This document shows positions 9,127-19,048 of a DNA stretch of 64,000 bases, one piece after another. This DNA comes from Chryseobacterium viscerum (lineage in GTDB: Bacteria; Bacteroidota; Bacteroidia; Flavobacteriales; Weeksellaceae): the NCBI RefSeq assembly GCF_002899945.2, contig NZ_PPEG02000010.1:216611-280610 (forward strand), in the 5' to 3' direction. The notes under the pieces were generated by a model, which was not told the DNA's origin, did not search any database, and saw only the letters and a program-made list of their open reading frames with translations. A program made the translations under genes and the position numbers. Position 1 is the first letter of the stretch. Each line of letters begins with the position of its first letter.

Positions 9127-10011
9127 ATGAACAAGTGGAAAGGTAAATCTAAAGGAACAGTACTCGGATACAGAATATTCGTCTGGTGTATTAGAAATAT
9201 CGGAATCAGAAGTTCATATGGCGTGCTTTACTTTGTGGCTGCCTATTACTCGCTGTTTCAGAAGAAAAGCAATCAATATATTCTTTATTACTTTCAGAAA
9301 AGACTGAACTACGGATACTGGAAATCTAAAGTATCTATATTTAAAAGCTATTTTACATTCGGAAAAGTTCTGATTGATAAAACTGCTATTTCTGCCGGGC
9401 TCAGAGGGAAATATACCTATGAATTTGACGGGATTGAAAACCTCAGAAATCTTTTAGCCGCTAAAAAAGGAGGAGTACTGATCAGTGCTCATATCGGTAA
9501 TTTTGAAATTGCAGAGCATTTTTTTGCAGATATAGACTTCGACTGTCAGATCAATCTGGTGACTACAGATCAGGAAGTTACCGTGATTAAGGAGTATCTG
9601 GAAAGCGTTGCTGTAAAAGAGAGTAATATCAAATTCATTTATGTAAAAGAAGACATGTCGCATATCTTCGAGATCAACAAAGCTTTGTCGGACAATGAAT
9701 TGATCTGTTTTACAGGAGACCGCTATTTTGAAGGATCCAAATATCTGGAAGCAGAACTCTTAGGAAAAAGTGCAAAATTTCCGGCGGGTCCGTTTTTGAT
9801 AGCCTCAAGACTGGGAGTTCCCGTTGTCTATGTCTATGTGATGAAGGAGAATAATCTTCATTATCATCTGTATGCAAGAGTGGCCCAGAATATCAAAAAC
9901 CGTGATTCACAAGGACTTTTACAATCTTATGTCCAGAATCTTGAAACAATGGTCAAAAAATATCCGCTTCAATGGTTTAATTATTTTGATTTTTGGGATG
10001 ATGTTGATTAA
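9127..10011 (+). CDS. LpxL/HtrB-like acyltransferase
   Basis: A 294-residue protein of the lysophospholipid/lipid A acyltransferase family. The acyltransferase region includes SAHIGNFEIAEHFF at about residues 119-132, where family members have an HxGNxE variant of the HxxxxD/E motif. Another conserved-looking part is TGDRYFEGSKY (about residue 196). It probably transfers an acyl group from ACP or CoA at the inner membrane. Aryl polyene and flexirubin loci often carry such a gene, but the acceptor is unknown; it could anchor the pigment in a lipid or form the ester with dialkylresorcinol. It is separated from the ACP by a structured spacer. Confidence 0.75.
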   Translation: MNKWKGKSKGTVLGYRIFVWCIRNIGIRSSYGVLYFVAAYYSLFQKKSNQYILYYFQKRLNYGYWKSKVSIFKSYFTFGKVLIDKTAISAGLRGKYTYEFDGIENLRNLLAAKKGGVLISAHIGNFEIAEHFFADIDFDCQINLVTTDQEVTVIKEYLESVAVKESNIKFIYVKEDMSHIFEINKALSDNELICFTGDRYFEGSKYLEAELLGKSAKFPAGPFLIASRLGVPVVYVYVMKENNLHYHLYARVAQNIKNRDSQGLLQSYVQNLETMVKKYPLQWFNYFDFWDDVD

Positions 10012-10186
10012 TTTTTCTATTTTTATCCCTTAAAACTAACATAAAAACTAACAACCATTAAGATTTACCGAGATTTAAGAGTGTCAAATAGCAGTATCGA
10101 AATAGAATTTCTTTGCTTACTGTATCAAAGTAAGCTTTAATTATCTTAAATTCCCTGTTTCTTAATTATTAAAAGCACATTCTCTT

Positions 10187-11713
10187 TTGAAGAAAGAATA
10201 CGACATACTTGTAATCGGAAGCGGATTGGGAGGTCTTGTTTCAGCTCTTATTTTGGCGAAAGAAGGCCTGAAAGTATGCGTTCTGGAGAAGAATAACCAA
10301 TACGGAGGAAATCTGCAGACTTTTTCACGGGAAAAACTGATTTTTGATACAGGAGTGCATTATCTTGGTGGCCTTACGAAAGGGCAGAACCTGAACCAAT
10401 TCTTTTCCTATCTTGAAATTATGGATGATCTTGAGCTTCAGCTGATGGATGAAGATGGATATGACAGGATCAGTTTTGGAGAGAATGAAATAGAATATCC
10501 GCATGCACAGGGCTACCAGAATTTCGTTGAACAGCTTTCTAAATATTTTCCGGAAGAAAAAGGAAACCTTGAAAACTACTGCGAAGAGATTCAATATGTC
10601 TGCAGCCAGTTTCCAAGATATCATGTAGTGGGAAAAGACAATTACAACGAGGAAATCCTGCATCTCAATACCAAAAGATTTATAGAATCTGTTACCCAAA
10701 ATAAAAAGCTTCAGGCTGTTTTACTGGGATCCAACTTTTTATATGCCGGAGATTCTGAAAATGTACCTTTTTATGTACACGCTTTAACGGTAAATTCTTA
10801 TATTCAAAGTGCTTACAAATGCGTGAACGGAGGAAGCCAGATCTCTAAACTTCTTATCCGGAAGCTTCGGGAATATGGGGCAGAGGTCCACAAGCGTTCA
10901 GAAGTTTCTGAATTTATTTTTAATGAAAATAATGTGTTGTCATCTGTAAAAACGAAAGAAGGAAGAGAGTATGCTGCAAAACAGTTTATTTCAAATATAG
11001 AGATTCGTTCCACCATTAAGCTGGTAGGAGAGGAAAGGCTTAAGAAATCTTTTCTGAACAGAGTTTTAAGCTGGAAGCCGGTTTCATCATGCTTTAGTAT
11101 TTACCTGGTTTTAAAACCTCAAAGCCTCCCGAACTTTAATTACAACAAATATCACTATTCATCAGAAGAGCAGGTTTGGAATGCATTCCGTTACCGGAAA
11201 GAAGCATGGCCGGAAACTTTTATGCTTTCATCCACCCCTTCAAAGCATCATCCCGAATTTGCAGAAAGTCTTACAGCTATTTCCTATATGGATTTTGATG
11301 AGGTTAAAGAATGGGGGAATACATTCAATACGGTAGCATATGAAGATGAAAGGGGGGAAGCCTATGAAAAATTTAAGCTTGAAAAAATTGAGAAAATGCT
11401 GGATGCACTGGAAAAGAAAATTCCTAATGTAAGACATGCCATCAAAACCATTTATACATCTTCTCCCTTGTCTTACAGGGACTATATCGGAAATTATGAA
11501 GGAAATATGTACGGATACATGAAAAGCTCGGAGAATCCTCTTAAAACAATGGTTTCTCCCCGTACCAAAATAGATAATCTGTTTCTGACAGGGCAATCGG
11601 TGAATATGCATGGGATTTTGGGAGTTACCATCGGTGCTTTTAATACCTGTGCTGAGATTTTGGGAAAGGAAACGATCGACATGCGGTTGACACAAATGAT
11701 TAATAAAAACTAA
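10187..11713 (+). CDS. CrtI/retinol-saturase-like FAD oxidoreductase
   Basis: A 508-residue flavoprotein. It begins with the dinucleotide-binding GSGLGGL motif followed by an acidic end of strand 2 (VLEKNNQYGG), and ends with the family's C-terminal FAD segment (LFLTGQSVNMHGILGVTIGA). This architecture is shared by phytoene desaturases, carotene isomerases and retinol saturases. In a polyene locus it could change double-bond geometry or oxidise or reduce the chain; the reaction is not determined. The start is TTG at 10187, since the Rossmann motif begins at residue 10 and no ATG precedes it. It is two bases from the next gene. Confidence 0.78.
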   Translation: MKKEYDILVIGSGLGGLVSALILAKEGLKVCVLEKNNQYGGNLQTFSREKLIFDTGVHYLGGLTKGQNLNQFFSYLEIMDDLELQLMDEDGYDRISFGENEIEYPHAQGYQNFVEQLSKYFPEEKGNLENYCEEIQYVCSQFPRYHVVGKDNYNEEILHLNTKRFIESVTQNKKLQAVLLGSNFLYAGDSENVPFYVHALTVNSYIQSAYKCVNGGSQISKLLIRKLREYGAEVHKRSEVSEFIFNENNVLSSVKTKEGREYAAKQFISNIEIRSTIKLVGEERLKKSFLNRVLSWKPVSSCFSIYLVLKPQSLPNFNYNKYHYSSEEQVWNAFRYRKEAWPETFMLSSTPSKHHPEFAESLTAISYMDFDEVKEWGNTFNTVAYEDERGEAYEKFKLEKIEKMLDALEKKIPNVRHAIKTIYTSSPLSYRDYIGNYEGNMYGYMKSSENPLKTMVSPRTKIDNLFLTGQSVNMHGILGVTIGAFNTCAEILGKETIDMRLTQMINKN

Positions 11714-11715
11714 AA

Positions 11716-13404
11716 GTGAAAAAGACTAATACTATTGATCCATCTTATAAAAGAGCTCTACTTTATCTCACTTTTTGCTTTTTTCTGGCTTCCTGTGGGA
11801 TCTCAAAGTCTCTCCATCATATTCCTGAGATAAAACAGTATTCACTGGAAATTCCAGAAGTAGCCAAGATCAATGACAGTACTTTCCGTTATAATCAAAA
11901 CTACCTCACAAAAAATAAACAGCAGCTCTGGGAACTTTATATCAAAGGAAATCCTTTGCAGCTGGGATATAATAATGGTGCATTGACGCAAAGTTTAATG
12001 CAGAAACAGGAAGAGATCTTCTTTTCAAAAGTAGAGGGATTTGTACCCTCAAAATTCAAACAGAGACTGCTAAGAGGTTTTCTAAAATGGTACAACAGAA
12101 AAATGTACCTCAATGTAAGAGAAGACTATCAGGCAGAATTATATGGGTTGTCACAATACTCATCTGATCAGTACGATTTTATTGCCCCAAAATATTTAAG
12201 AAACCTTTATCTGCACGGGGCTCATGATATTGGGCATGCCATGCAGGATCTGGCAATGGTAGGATGTACTTCCCTTGCGGTATGGAACGAAAATACAGAA
12301 GATGGAGACCTGCTGATCGGAAGAAATTTTGATTTTTATGTGGGCGATGATTTTGCAAAAAATAAACTGGTAGAATTTGTTCAGCCGGAAGAGGGAATCC
12401 CCTACATGTCGGTGAGCTGGCCGGGAATGATTGGGGTGGTTTCCGGAATGAATAAAGAAGGAATTACCGTAACGATCAACGCTGGAAAATCAAAAATTCC
12501 TTTGACCGCAAAAACACCTATTTCCCTTGTTACCAGAGAAATTCTGCAGTATGCTAAAAATATTGATCAAGCGATTGCAATTGCCAAAAAAAGAAAAGTT
12601 TTCGTTTCAGAATCTATCCTGGTGGGAAGTGCTGCAGATAAAAATGCTGTAATCATTGAAGTATCACCTGAAAATTTCGGTGTGTATAAAGTACAGAATA
12701 CCAGCAGGGTTCTTTGTACCAATCATTTCCAGTCAGATGCCTATAAAGATGATAAAAGAAATCAGAAACATATCGAAGAAAGCCACTCAGAATACCGTTA
12801 TGAAAGGCTTCAGGAGCTTTTGCAGGAAGAGAAAAAGATGACTCCGGAAAAGATAGCTTCTGTATTAAGAGACAGATCCGGTTTGAAAGGTGAAAAGATA
12901 GGTTATGGTAATGAGAAAGCACTCAATCAGCTTCTGGCCCATCATGCCATTATATTTTCTCCACAGAAAAAATTGGTTTGGGTTTCTTCAAATCCTTATC
13001 AGCTGGGAGAATTTGTATGTTATGATCTGAATGAAATCTTTTCGGACAAAGGATTGCAGCCTGATGACTTTTCAAAATCAGCATTGAATATTGCCCGTGA
13101 TCCCTTCGCAGACTCTGAAGAATTCGAAAAATATGAGCAGTCTAAAATGTTGGGTAAAGAGATAAATGCTGCAGCGGACAGTAAAGACATATTATTGACA
13201 GATGACCTTATTCCTTATTACCAGTCCATGAACCCGGATTTTTGGCTGGTGTATTACCAGTCAGGAAAATATTATTTTAACAAAAAAGAATATTCAAAGG
13301 CAAAAACTGAGTTTGAAAAAGCTTTAACGAAAGAAATTACAACTGTTCCGGACAGAAAAAATGTAGAAAAATATCTGAAGAAAACTTTAAAGAAACTGAA
13401 ATGA
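11716..13404 (+). CDS. C45-type (Ntn-hydrolase) lipoprotein with TPR-like tail
   Basis: A 562-residue predicted lipoprotein with a lipobox LASC (Cys27) after a hydrophobic segment. The central domain resembles C45/acid-ceramidase-like autoproteolytic acyltransferases. A likely self-cleaving Cys184 sits in MVGCTSLAVW, followed by GRNFDFYVG, the typical fold marker of this superfamily. Residues about 505-545 (YYQSGKYYFNKKEYSKAKTEFEKAL) look like one TPR unit. Such enzymes hydrolyse or form amide or ester bonds. It starts with GTG two bases after the oxidoreductase stop, so it is co-transcribed with the pigment genes. Its location outside the inner membrane suggests action on an exported product or lipid. 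Confidence 0.75.
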   Translation: MKKTNTIDPSYKRALLYLTFCFFLASCGISKSLHHIPEIKQYSLEIPEVAKINDSTFRYNQNYLTKNKQQLWELYIKGNPLQLGYNNGALTQSLMQKQEEIFFSKVEGFVPSKFKQRLLRGFLKWYNRKMYLNVREDYQAELYGLSQYSSDQYDFIAPKYLRNLYLHGAHDIGHAMQDLAMVGCTSLAVWNENTEDGDLLIGRNFDFYVGDDFAKNKLVEFVQPEEGIPYMSVSWPGMIGVVSGMNKEGITVTINAGKSKIPLTAKTPISLVTREILQYAKNIDQAIAIAKKRKVFVSESILVGSAADKNAVIIEVSPENFGVYKVQNTSRVLCTNHFQSDAYKDDKRNQKHIEESHSEYRYERLQELLQEEKKMTPEKIASVLRDRSGLKGEKIGYGNEKALNQLLAHHAIIFSPQKKLVWVSSNPYQLGEFVCYDLNEIFSDKGLQPDDFSKSALNIARDPFADSEEFEKYEQSKMLGKEINAAADSKDILLTDDLIPYYQSMNPDFWLVYYQSGKYYFNKKEYSKAKTEFEKALTKEITTVPDRKNVEKYLKKTLKKLK

Positions 13405-13766
13405 TCCCTAAATATATAAAACTGCTGTTCTGCATTCCTTTCGTCATTATTATCTGCTATTCGGTGTATCTGTGTACGGTATACAGTTCCATCCCTGACG
13501 TCATCCCCATTCACGGCTATGGAAATATGAAAGATAACTATGGAAGTAAAATATTTGTTGTGTTCCCGGTACTCATGAATCTGGCCGTTCTGATATTTAT
13601 CTGGTTGATTATAAGAAGACCGGATAAGATAAAATTTACTTTCGAAATAAAAGAAAACGAAAGAGAAAAAATATACCATATAACACAGCTGGCCCTGGTA
13701 ATTATTGCGATATTTGTTACCATTATGATGACGCCATTAGCATTTTCTGATATTGTTTATAAATAA
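13401..13766 (+). CDS. Small membrane protein, DUF1648-like
   Basis: A 121-residue protein with three probable membrane segments (about residues 7-28, 50-70, 94-112) and an N-terminal SIPDVIPIHGYGN motif like that of DUF1648 proteins. Its start overlaps the stop of the C45 gene by 4 bases, which suggests translational coupling. Function unknown. Confidence 0.75.
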   Translation: MIPKYIKLLFCIPFVIIICYSVYLCTVYSSIPDVIPIHGYGNMKDNYGSKIFVVFPVLMNLAVLIFIWLIIRRPDKIKFTFEIKENEREKIYHITQLALVIIAIFVTIMMTPLAFSDIVYK

Positions 13767-13772
13767 TTGATT

Positions 13773-15026
13773 ATGAAAAAACTTTTAACCCTTTTCCTTA
13801 CCACATGGTTTCTATTATCATTTTCTCAGGACAGAAAAGAAATAGGAAAAACCTTCATCAAAACGCTATTAGTCGATAAAAACATAGAAAAAGCACATTC
13901 TTATTTTGATCCTTCTATAGCGGGGCAGATCCCGGTAGATCAACTTAAAGCCATCACAGAACAACTTCAGGGACAGATTGGAAGTTTTAAAAACATTCTT
14001 GAAGTGAACAACGAAGGAAATATTTACTATTACTATACTGAATTTGAAAAGACCAAGCTGGATGTTCAGCTTACCTTTGGGGATAACAATAAAATGCTGG
14101 GCTTTTTTTTAGTTCCTCACAAAACAGTTGAAAAGCCGGACGAAAAAACTACCTTAAAAATAAAAAGTGATGCCATTGAATTGGAAGGAACACTGCTGCT
14201 CCCTCCATCGAATGGCAAAAAGAAACTGGTTATTTTTGTTCATGGCTCCGGACCTCATGACAGGGATGAAATGATTGGAGAAAACAAACCCTTCAAAGAT
14301 ATTGCAGAATACCTTCTCAACAACGGAATTGCTTCTTACCGATATGATAAAAGAACCTATTCTTACCCTGAAACATTCACCGAGAAATCTACTGTAGAAG
14401 AAGAGACCATTAGTGATGCAGTAAACGCGGCTTTGTATTTTAAAAATAACACAGACTATAAAGGATATCAGATCATTATCCTGGGACACAGTCAGGGAGC
14501 TTATATGATGCCTAAAATTGCAGAAAGGGCTCAGGTTTCAAAATATGTTTTTATGGCTGGTAATGCAAGACCACTACAGGATCTCCTGGTGGAACAGTAT
14601 GAATATCTTCATTCTTTAGATGCGGCTAAAGTTCCTGCTGAAGCTGTTCAGGAGGTAAAAAAACAGGTTGCATTTTTAAACTCATCTCAATTCAACCTAA
14701 ATTCACCGGCATCAGAACTTCCTTTGGGGCAATCTGCAGCGTATTGGAAGTATTTAAAAGACTATAACCAGCTTAATGAGGTTAAAAAAATAAAAGCTCC
14801 GATGTTTTTTGCACAGGGTGGAAGAGATTATCAGGTAACGGAGAAGGATTTTAACCTTTGGAAAGAAACATTGAAAAATGATAAAACAGCTGAATTTAAA
14901 TTCTACCCAACATTAAGCCATTTATTCATAACTGGTTCCGGAAAACCATCACCAAAAGATTATGAAACAAAAGGAAAGGTTGATGAACAGTTTTTAAAAG
15001 ATCTTACCCAGTTTATTCTGAAATAA
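13773..15026 (+). CDS. Secreted alpha/beta hydrolase with N-terminal DUF3887-like domain
   Basis: A 417-residue protein with a signal peptide (MKKLLTLFLTTWFLLSFSQ). An N-terminal domain of about 100 residues resembles DUF3887. The C-terminal alpha/beta hydrolase domain starts near residue 125, has the oxyanion-side motif HGSGPHDRDE and the nucleophile elbow GHSQGAY, and a probable catalytic His in TLSHLF near the end. Many Bacteroidota have such secreted esterases or peptidases of unknown substrate. The ATG at 13773 is preferred over TTG at 13767. It is the last gene before a strong terminator. Confidence 0.82.
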   Translation: MKKLLTLFLTTWFLLSFSQDRKEIGKTFIKTLLVDKNIEKAHSYFDPSIAGQIPVDQLKAITEQLQGQIGSFKNILEVNNEGNIYYYYTEFEKTKLDVQLTFGDNNKMLGFFLVPHKTVEKPDEKTTLKIKSDAIELEGTLLLPPSNGKKKLVIFVHGSGPHDRDEMIGENKPFKDIAEYLLNNGIASYRYDKRTYSYPETFTEKSTVEEETISDAVNAALYFKNNTDYKGYQIIILGHSQGAYMMPKIAERAQVSKYVFMAGNARPLQDLLVEQYEYLHSLDAAKVPAEAVQEVKKQVAFLNSSQFNLNSPASELPLGQSAAYWKYLKDYNQLNEVKKIKAPMFFAQGGRDYQVTEKDFNLWKETLKNDKTAEFKFYPTLSHLFITGSGKPSPKDYETKGKVDEQFLKDLTQFILK

Positions 15027-15052
15027 TTCTCATTCTTTTTTTTGCGAAGTTG

Positions 15053-15095
15053 ATACCAAATGAAATATTTCGTTTGGTATAATTTATTTTTTTTA
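15053..15095 (+). terminator. Intrinsic terminator after the hydrolase gene
   Basis: The stem ATACCAAATGAAA / TTTCGTTTGGTAT (one G-T pair) is followed by a T-rich run. It would end the plus-strand pigment arm. Confidence 0.75.
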
Positions 15096-15183
15096 AATAA
15101 ATATTATTCAATTGTGTAACATTTTAGATTATTCCCTACTAACTGAAATATTCATGTATTAATATTATTTAAAAGTAATCTAA

Positions 15184-17820
15184 ATGAAAAAAATTCGACT
15201 TAGTGTTAAACTGTTGTTGTTTTGTTCCCTTTTCGGTGCAGGTATAGTATCTGCTCAAAAATATGAACAAACAATTAAGAACTACGTTAATTCCGCTCAG
15301 GGATCATTTCAGAGAGTTAATCCGGAACTGAAAGCATTTAAAATTATTAATGTAGACCATTCAAATAGCTTAAATGGAGAGGTTGTAGGGATACAGCAAA
15401 CAATTAATGGGATTCCGGTTTTTGGAAGTTCTGCCAATGTTTTAATCAGAGATGGTAAAGTTTTAAACTTTGCAGATTCCTTTATTAAGAACTATCCTTC
15501 TGCCATTAAAGGAAAAGAAACTGGTAGAAAAGAGGCTTTAGTAGCAAGTACAATTCAAAAACTGAACGGATTGCCTTTTGTAAAGAATATCGACGGGAAA
15601 GGACATCCAATACCAGTTAATGCTGTCTATTTTGCAAAAGGAGGAGAATTGATATTGGGGTATCAGTTCTATGTTGAAGAAAAAGGAACGGGTAATGTAT
15701 GGAACACTATCGTTAGTACAGATGATGGTACTATTTTGTATCAGGAAAACACAACACTCTCTTGTAGTTTCCATGATGAAGCCTATGATCATCACTCCGG
15801 ATCGGTTGTACAAAATATTCCAAGCTCTTTACCCGCAAATATAGCCGCTGCAAACCTACAGAATCCCACAAATTTTGTTTTAGGACCTGATAATGCTTCT
15901 TATAACGTATTTGCATTCCCTACGGAAGCGCCTACATTTGGTGCAAGAACATTGCTTACAAATCCATGGGATTTGACGGCTTCACCGGAAGGCTGGCATT
16001 CTGACGGGACCAATCATTACACAATAACAAGGGGAAATAATGCATTTGCCTATACAGATGAGAATGCTACCGATACACCACAATTTTCTCCTGATGGTGG
16101 TGCAGGCAGAGCCTTTGATTTTCCTTTAGATTTAGCCGCAGCACAGACAACTTATACTTCTGCAGCAGTAACCAATTTATTCTACACAACGAATAAAATG
16201 CATGATGTGTTTTATAAATTCGGATTTACAGAATCTGCAAGAAATTATCAGACCAACAATTTTGGAAACGGTGGAACGGGTAATGATCCTGTTCTGGCTG
16301 AATCAAGAGATGGAAGCGGGCTTAACAATGCTAACTTTAATCCGGGTGTTGACGGAACAAGCGGAAGAATGCAGATGTTTCTTTTCGTTCCTAACGGAGC
16401 ACGTTACCTCTATTATAATGCACCATCAAATTATGTTGCAAGAATACCTGCAACTGCAACCGCCAATTTTGGGCCGTCAATTATTGGGAATCCTCCTGTA
16501 ACGGGAGACCTGGCTCTTCCAATACCGGCAGATGCATGTACCGCAGTTGCTGCGGGCAGCCTTACAGGAAAAATCGCTGTAGTAACCGCAGCTACGTGTG
16601 GTTTTGCTGTTAAAACAAAGAATTTGCAAAATGCTGGTGCCATTGGCGTTATACAATACCATCCGGCAAGTGATACACCAGTAGGAATGGGAGGTACGGA
16701 TGCTACTATTACTATTCCCACAGTGATGGTAGGAAAATCAGAAGGTGAATTCTTAGTGAATGATTTGACCAATGGTATTGTAGGAAATGCTTCATTGAAA
16801 ACAGATGCCGTTTATAAAGATGCAAGTTTGGACAATGGAATTATCAGCCATGAATATGGACACGGAATTTCTAACCGTCTTACAGGAACCGGCAGTTCTT
16901 GTTTGTCATATACTACATCGAATGAGCAAATGGGAGAAGGATGGTCTGATTTCTTTGCATTGATGATGACAACAAGGCCTGGAGATACCTCTTCCATTGC
17001 GAGAGGAATTGGGACCTTCACTTCAGGAGAAGCAACAACTGGTGCAGGGATAAGACCATCGAGATATTCACCTGATTTTGCAGTTAATGACTATACTTAT
17101 GGACGTACTAACGGGATGAAGGTGAACAGCAGTATTTTTGGGATTGGGATTACCGTACCGGATGTTCACAGTATTGGGTTTATCTGGGCAACAATGCTGT
17201 GGGATCTTAACTGGAAATATGTAGATAAGTATGGATACAACAGCAACGTCTTAGCAGATCCAAACAGCGGAAGTGCAAAAGTGTTGCAGCTGGTAATGGA
17301 TGCACTCAAGCTGCAGCCATGTAATCCTACATTTGTACAGGGAAGAGATGCAATTTTGGCTGCTGACCAGGCATCTACAGGAGGACAAAATAAGTGTATG
17401 ATCTGGACTACGTTCGCCAAAAGAGGACTCGGTGTCAACGCTGCGTCAGGAGGACTTAGCGGATTATATATTGGAGCTAACAATGCCGCCCCGGATTTAA
17501 GTGATCAGGTGGAAGATTTTACAGTTCCTGCAGAATGTTTGGCATTAGCGGTAAAAGAAGTCAATAATTCTAAAGGAATATCAATTTATCCAAACCCTGT
17601 AAGAAATGAATTCACGATAAAAACTCCTTCTGATGCCAACCTATCAGGAATTACCACGGTTTCTATTTTTGATTTTACAGGAAAACTGATCTCCAAAGAA
17701 AGTATCAATCTTAACAAACAGAATACAATCAGCGCAGAAAAACTAATCAATGGTGCTTATATTGTGAAAGTGAGCAATGACTCAATTGATTATTCTCAAA
17801 AGATTATCGTTTCTAAATAG
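15184..17820 (+). CDS. Secreted M36 (fungalysin-like) metallopeptidase with T9SS sorting domain
   Basis: An 878-residue secreted protease. In order: signal peptide (about 1-24), an N-terminal propeptide of the FTP type, an inserted PA domain (about residues 420-530, with GAIGVIQYHP), and the catalytic domain with H556-E-Y-G-H560 zinc motif and the downstream GEGWSDFFALM third-ligand segment. The C-terminus has ISIYPNPVRNEF, the start of a type A T9SS sorting domain, so it is exported across the outer membrane. It is preceded by about 155 bases of AT-rich DNA and followed by its own terminator. It is probably a degradative exoenzyme unrelated to pigment formation. Confidence 0.92.
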   Translation: MKKIRLSVKLLLFCSLFGAGIVSAQKYEQTIKNYVNSAQGSFQRVNPELKAFKIINVDHSNSLNGEVVGIQQTINGIPVFGSSANVLIRDGKVLNFADSFIKNYPSAIKGKETGRKEALVASTIQKLNGLPFVKNIDGKGHPIPVNAVYFAKGGELILGYQFYVEEKGTGNVWNTIVSTDDGTILYQENTTLSCSFHDEAYDHHSGSVVQNIPSSLPANIAAANLQNPTNFVLGPDNASYNVFAFPTEAPTFGARTLLTNPWDLTASPEGWHSDGTNHYTITRGNNAFAYTDENATDTPQFSPDGGAGRAFDFPLDLAAAQTTYTSAAVTNLFYTTNKMHDVFYKFGFTESARNYQTNNFGNGGTGNDPVLAESRDGSGLNNANFNPGVDGTSGRMQMFLFVPNGARYLYYNAPSNYVARIPATATANFGPSIIGNPPVTGDLALPIPADACTAVAAGSLTGKIAVVTAATCGFAVKTKNLQNAGAIGVIQYHPASDTPVGMGGTDATITIPTVMVGKSEGEFLVNDLTNGIVGNASLKTDAVYKDASLDNGIISHEYGHGISNRLTGTGSSCLSYTTSNEQMGEGWSDFFALMMTTRPGDTSSIARGIGTFTSGEATTGAGIRPSRYSPDFAVNDYTYGRTNGMKVNSSIFGIGITVPDVHSIGFIWATMLWDLNWKYVDKYGYNSNVLADPNSGSAKVLQLVMDALKLQPCNPTFVQGRDAILAADQASTGGQNKCMIWTTFAKRGLGVNAASGGLSGLYIGANNAAPDLSDQVEDFTVPAECLALAVKEVNNSKGISIYPNPVRNEFTIKTPSDANLSGITTVSIFDFTGKLISKESINLNKQNTISAEKLINGAYIVKVSNDSIDYSQKIIVSK

Positions 17821-17845
17821 GAAATTATAATAACTAATTGTGTTG

Positions 17846-17875
17846 AGCCTGGAATTTTATTCCGGGCTTTTTTAA
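17846..17875. terminator. Terminator between convergent genes
   Basis: AGCCTGGAAT / ATTCCGGGCT with a TTT loop and a following T-run; one G-T pair. The plus-strand T-run serves the M36 gene. The minus-strand gene ends within the right flank. Confidence 0.8.
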
Positions 17876-19044
17876 TTGTTTTCCGGACTTACTTTATTCA
17901 AAAACAAAAAGACAGCTACTCCAGACAAAGCAGAAAGTGTAGTACTTAAAATAAAACTGCCAATGATATATTGCAGCAGATTGTTTTTGATCAGTTCAAA
18001 ATTTAAATCCTGGCTTAGAATATCGCTGTCACCACCTACAAATGGGGCTCCGAGAAATAGAGAAGCAGCAATGATAAAAGGAATAAAAGGAGGAAGGCTC
18101 ACATTGGAAGCTACAAAGGCAAGTACTTTATTGAGCTTAAAGAGCACCGATAAGCTGATGACTAAAAGCGTCTGGAATCCCCAGAAAGGAGAAAACCCGA
18201 TAAAGACTCCCAATGCTATGGAAAATGCTTTTGTACGGTTGCTTCCGTCACTTTCTAAGACATCTTCCTGGATGAATTTTTTAAAGCTTTTTTTTTTGAA
18301 ATTATTCACGAAGTTTCTCGGAATAATATAAAGCAAAGTGATCGTTACCAGAATTGTATTCAGAATGCTGATCCTTGTAAAATCTTTGAAAGGCCTGAAA
18401 TGCGAAACACGTTCTGCCGGATCATACAAAACTTTGATTGGGATGTTTTTTACCGGAACATGCCTCCATGCTGTTCTTACAATGATTTCGATCTCAAACT
18501 CAAACTTAGGAGTAAAATATTTCTTTGGAATTTTATGTAAAGGATAAAGCCTATAGCCAGACTGCGTATCTTCCAGCTTGATGCCGGTTTCAAACCAGAA
18601 CCAAAAATTAGAAAACCTGTTTCCGAAACTGCTTTTTTTAGGAATGCCGTCCTGAGACATATTTCTGTTTCCGATCAGAAGAACTTCCTCTTTTTCCTGA
18701 AGAAGAGCATCTACAAATACCGGAATGTCATCCGGATAATGCTGTCCGTCTGAATCTATTGTAATGGCATAATCATACCCAGATTCCTTTGCTTTTCTAA
18801 AACCTGTTTTAAGACCATTTCCTTTCCCTTTGTTCTCCGGTAAGGATATGACTGTGATCTGAGGGTATTGAGCAAGAATCTGAGGGGTAGAATCTGTGGA
18901 ACCATCATTGACCACAATAATACTTTCGGTGTAGTTGATAACACCGTCAATAACCCTCTTCAGGGTTTTTTCATTATTGTAGGTAGGTATTAAAACGCAT
19001 ATCTTCTTTTCAGAAATTGCATTTTGTACTTCAGCAAGGGACAT
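17872..19044 (-). CDS. Family 2 glycosyltransferase fused to a DUF2062 membrane domain
   Basis: A 390-residue two-domain protein. Residues about 15-230 form a GT2 (DPM1-like) domain with VLIPTYNNEKT at the start, a DSDGQHYPDD metal/nucleotide motif and the SGYRLYP segment. Residues about 260-385 form a DUF2062 domain with several membrane segments (GFSPFWGFQTLL typical). It likely transfers a sugar to a lipid carrier or lipid product at the inner membrane. It is the last gene of the minus-strand pigment unit. Such fusions are recurrent in aryl polyene and flexirubin loci, so glycosylation of the pigment or its anchor is possible. Confidence 0.85.
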   Translation of the reverse strand: MSLAEVQNAISEKKICVLIPTYNNEKTLKRVIDGVINYTESIIVVNDGSTDSTPQILAQYPQITVISLPENKGKGNGLKTGFRKAKESGYDYAITIDSDGQHYPDDIPVFVDALLQEKEEVLLIGNRNMSQDGIPKKSSFGNRFSNFWFWFETGIKLEDTQSGYRLYPLHKIPKKYFTPKFEFEIEIIVRTAWRHVPVKNIPIKVLYDPAERVSHFRPFKDFTRISILNTILVTITLLYIIPRNFVNNFKKKSFKKFIQEDVLESDGSNRTKAFSIALGVFIGFSPFWGFQTLLVISLSVLFKLNKVLAFVASNVSLPPFIPFIIAASLFLGAPFVGGDSDILSQDLNFELIKNNLLQYIIGSFILSTTLSALSGVAVFLFLNKVSPENN

Positions 19045-19048
19045 TCTT

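Noticed and set aside
11240..11695. 151-residue frame on the minus strand
   Set aside because: Lies fully antisense to the CrtI-like oxidoreductase, has no signal or domain, and its composition is that of a reverse-strand shadow.
16431..16772. 113-residue frame on the minus strand
   Set aside because: Antisense to the M36 protease gene and of low-complexity Val/Ala/Pro composition.
15184..17820. M36 protease as a pigment gene
   Set aside because: It has a T9SS domain and its own terminator; position between the arms is the only link.
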